Assembly (NCBI GenBank): GCA_947475125.1
Contig: CANJMX010000103.1
Span: 1 to 5,557, forward strand
Direction of reading: 5' to 3'
DNA length: 5,557 bases
Source of the DNA: Actinomycetota bacterium
Lineage (GTDB): Bacteria; Actinomycetota; Thermoleophilia; Miltoncostaeales; Miltoncostaeaceae
In this document: piece after piece, positions 4,358 to 5,557 of the stretch
How positions within the stretch are numbered: position 1 is the stretch's first letter
How the letters are laid out: every line of letters begins with the position of its first letter
Notes under the pieces: model-generated
Told to the model about the DNA's origin: nothing
The model's input: only the letters and a program-made list of their open reading frames with translations
The model's database searches: none
Translations under genes and position numbers: made by a program

Positions 4358-5497
4358 ATGAAGCGATCGATCCGCAATACCGGCCTGGCTGTCCTCGCCG
4401 CATCCCTGCTCTTCGTCACCGGTGGCTGCGGCAGCGGTGACGAGGCATCGACGCCCACAAGCACTGAAGCCACCCCGTCCACCAGCACGTTTGACGGAGC
4501 AGAGGACAAGACCGTCGTCGCTGATCTCGCCGCCGCTGGCAACTTCACCACGCTGACAAGGCTGTTGAAAGCTGCAGGGCTCGTGAAAACGCTGTCGGGT
4601 CCTGGTCCGTTCACCGTGTTCGCTCCCACAGATAAGGCCTTCGAGGCCCGAGCTGCCGATTTGGGCGTTCCTCTGGAAGACGTGCTGCAGGGCATGATCG
4701 CCGATCCCGCGCTGCTGAGAGCAATGCTCCTCTACCACGTGGTGCCAGGCAATCTCCGAGCGGCTGACGTGGTGGCCCTCGACGGCCAGAAAGTTGAGAC
4801 CCTGTCGGGCGAGAAATGGACCGTGCTCGTTGATGGCGAGAACGTCAGCATCAAGGATGGCTTCGACCAGGACAGCAACGTCAGCGACGTTGATGTCGCT
4901 GCCTCCAATGGTGTGATCCACGTTGTCGACAATGTGCTTGACGGGGCGTTGCCCGGTCGCAATAGCGATGACGCGGCATCGACGACCACGACCACTAAAG
5001 CCACCCCGTACACCACCACGTTTGACGGAGCAGCGGACAAGACCGTCGTCGCTGATCTCGCCGCCGCTGGCAACTTCACCGTGCTGACAAGGCTGTTGAA
5101 AGCTGCAGGGCTCGTGAAAACGCTGTCGGGTCCTGGTCCGTTCACCGTGTTCGCTCCCACAGATGAGGCCTTCGAGGCCGCAGCTGCCGACTTGGGCGTT
5201 CCTCTGGAAGACGTGCTGCAGCAATTGATCGCCAATCGCGCGCTGCTGACCGACGTACTCCTCTACCACGTGGTGCCAGGCAATCTCCGAGCGGCTGACG
5301 TGGTGGCCCTCGATGGCCAGAAGGTTGAGACCCTGGCGGGTGAGAAATGGACCGTGCTCGTTGATGGCGAGAACGTCAGCGTCAAGGACGGCTACGGCCA
5401 AGTCGTCAACGTCATCGACGTTGATGTCGCTGCCTCCAATGGTGTGATCCACGTTGTCGACCGGCCCTTCAACGGGGTGATGCCCGAGTCCAAGTAA
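4358..5497 (+). CDS. Secreted lipoprotein with two tandem fasciclin (FAS1) domains
   Basis: This encodes 379 residues. A basic N-terminus (MKRSIR), a hydrophobic helix (9-20) and VTGGC24 form a lipoprotein signal peptide with Cys24 as the likely lipidation site; Thr at -3 is slightly off the usual Leu-rich lipobox. A Thr/Ser/Pro linker leads into FAS1 domain 1 (about 45-197), a second linker rich in Thr (208-222) and FAS1 domain 2 (about 222-375). Each domain has the H1 motif (FTVFAPTDxAF, 85-95 and 262-272), the YH motif (Y126-H127, Y303-H304) and the H2 motif (GVIHVVD, 185-191 and 362-368). FAS1 domains mediate adhesion in cell-surface proteins, so an envelope adhesion or matrix role is inferred. 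The two domains arose by recent duplication. A frame open from 4085 exists, but ATG 4358 has GAAGGG at 4346-4351 and begins the signal peptide. It appears monocistronic. Confidence 0.93.
   Translation: MKRSIRNTGLAVLAASLLFVTGGCGSGDEASTPTSTEATPSTSTFDGAEDKTVVADLAAAGNFTTLTRLLKAAGLVKTLSGPGPFTVFAPTDKAFEARAADLGVPLEDVLQGMIADPALLRAMLLYHVVPGNLRAADVVALDGQKVETLSGEKWTVLVDGENVSIKDGFDQDSNVSDVDVAASNGVIHVVDNVLDGALPGRNSDDAASTTTTTKATPYTTTFDGAADKTVVADLAAAGNFTVLTRLLKAAGLVKTLSGPGPFTVFAPTDEAFEAAAADLGVPLEDVLQQLIANRALLTDVLLYHVVPGNLRAADVVALDGQKVETLAGEKWTVLVDGENVSVKDGYGQVVNVIDVDVAASNGVIHVVDRPFNGVMPESK
4436..5497 (+). repeat. Tandem direct repeat, two 531-base units inside the fasciclin gene
   Basis: The unit starting near 4436 is repeated at a fixed offset of 531 bases (177 codons) without gaps. 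Over 4491-4930 against 5022-5461, I count 32 mismatches in 440 positions (about 93% identity). Perfectly identical runs include 82 bases (4552-4633), 56 bases (4727-4782) and 46 bases (4885-4930). Similarity weakens in the linkers and in the last 36 bases of each unit. The repeat spans linker plus FAS1 domain, so it duplicates one complete module in frame. Confidence 0.92.
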
Positions 5498-5557
5498 CAG
5501 CCGGGTTCGCCCGCGGATGATCTGGCACGGGTGGTGCAGGAAGGGGGGCTTCGGCCC
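5498..5557. other. Unassigned 60-base tail
   Basis: This is the stretch after the fasciclin stop. It has a 4-bp CGGG/CCCG stem with TTCG loop at 5502-5513, too short to call a terminator. No frame on either strand can be assigned to a gene with confidence from so little sequence. Confidence 0.5.

Noticed and set aside
4241..5452. 403-codon minus-strand open frame opposite the fasciclin gene
   Set aside because: It is a shadow of the repeated FAS1 codons. The peptide itself repeats (His/Gln/Glu-rich) only because the coding strand is duplicated.
5502..5513. Possible terminator after the fasciclin gene
   Set aside because: The stem is only 4 bp with no T-run, too weak to call.

Overview
This 5.6 kb window is GC-rich chromosomal DNA from a bacterium, most likely an actinobacterium (Actinomycetota). 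The pointers are strongly G/C-biased third codon positions, tRNA genes without an encoded CCA end, and two start codons that sit 6-7 bases after a TANNNT -10 box, the layout of leaderless transcripts common in that phylum. The phylum is an inference; nothing here fixes a genus. No phage, insertion sequence, CRISPR array or plasmid hallmark is visible.

Left part, plus strand (1-1561): the last codons of an unidentified gene, then a tight two-gene unit of a small three-helix membrane protein (185-478) and an FAD-dependent amine oxidase-like protein (488-1561). A short perfect hairpin follows the oxidase stop codon.

Middle, minus strand (3332 down to 1653): an aquaporin/glycerol-channel family protein, a short-chain dehydrogenase, tRNA-Val(TAC), tRNA-Asp(GTC) and a strong hairpin terminator, all pointing the same way. 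The dehydrogenase ends only 24 bases before tRNA-Val, so read-through into the tRNAs is possible. The plus-strand oxidase unit and this minus-strand unit converge on the terminator region.

Right part, plus strand (3367-5497): an SRPBCC/AHSA1-type protein and a muconolactone-isomerase-like small protein form a two-gene unit divergent from the aquaporin. Then comes a 218-base spacer with a leader hairpin and a possible gene fragment, and a secreted lipoprotein made of two nearly identical fasciclin (FAS1) domains from a recent 531-base in-frame duplication.

The genes do not form one obvious pathway. No clear undescribed system is evident. The points most worth a second look are the pore residues of the aquaporin (W-G-A-R), the compact 34-base divergent promoter with paired leaderless starts and a GCGTACC direct repeat, and the recent FAS1 tandem duplication.
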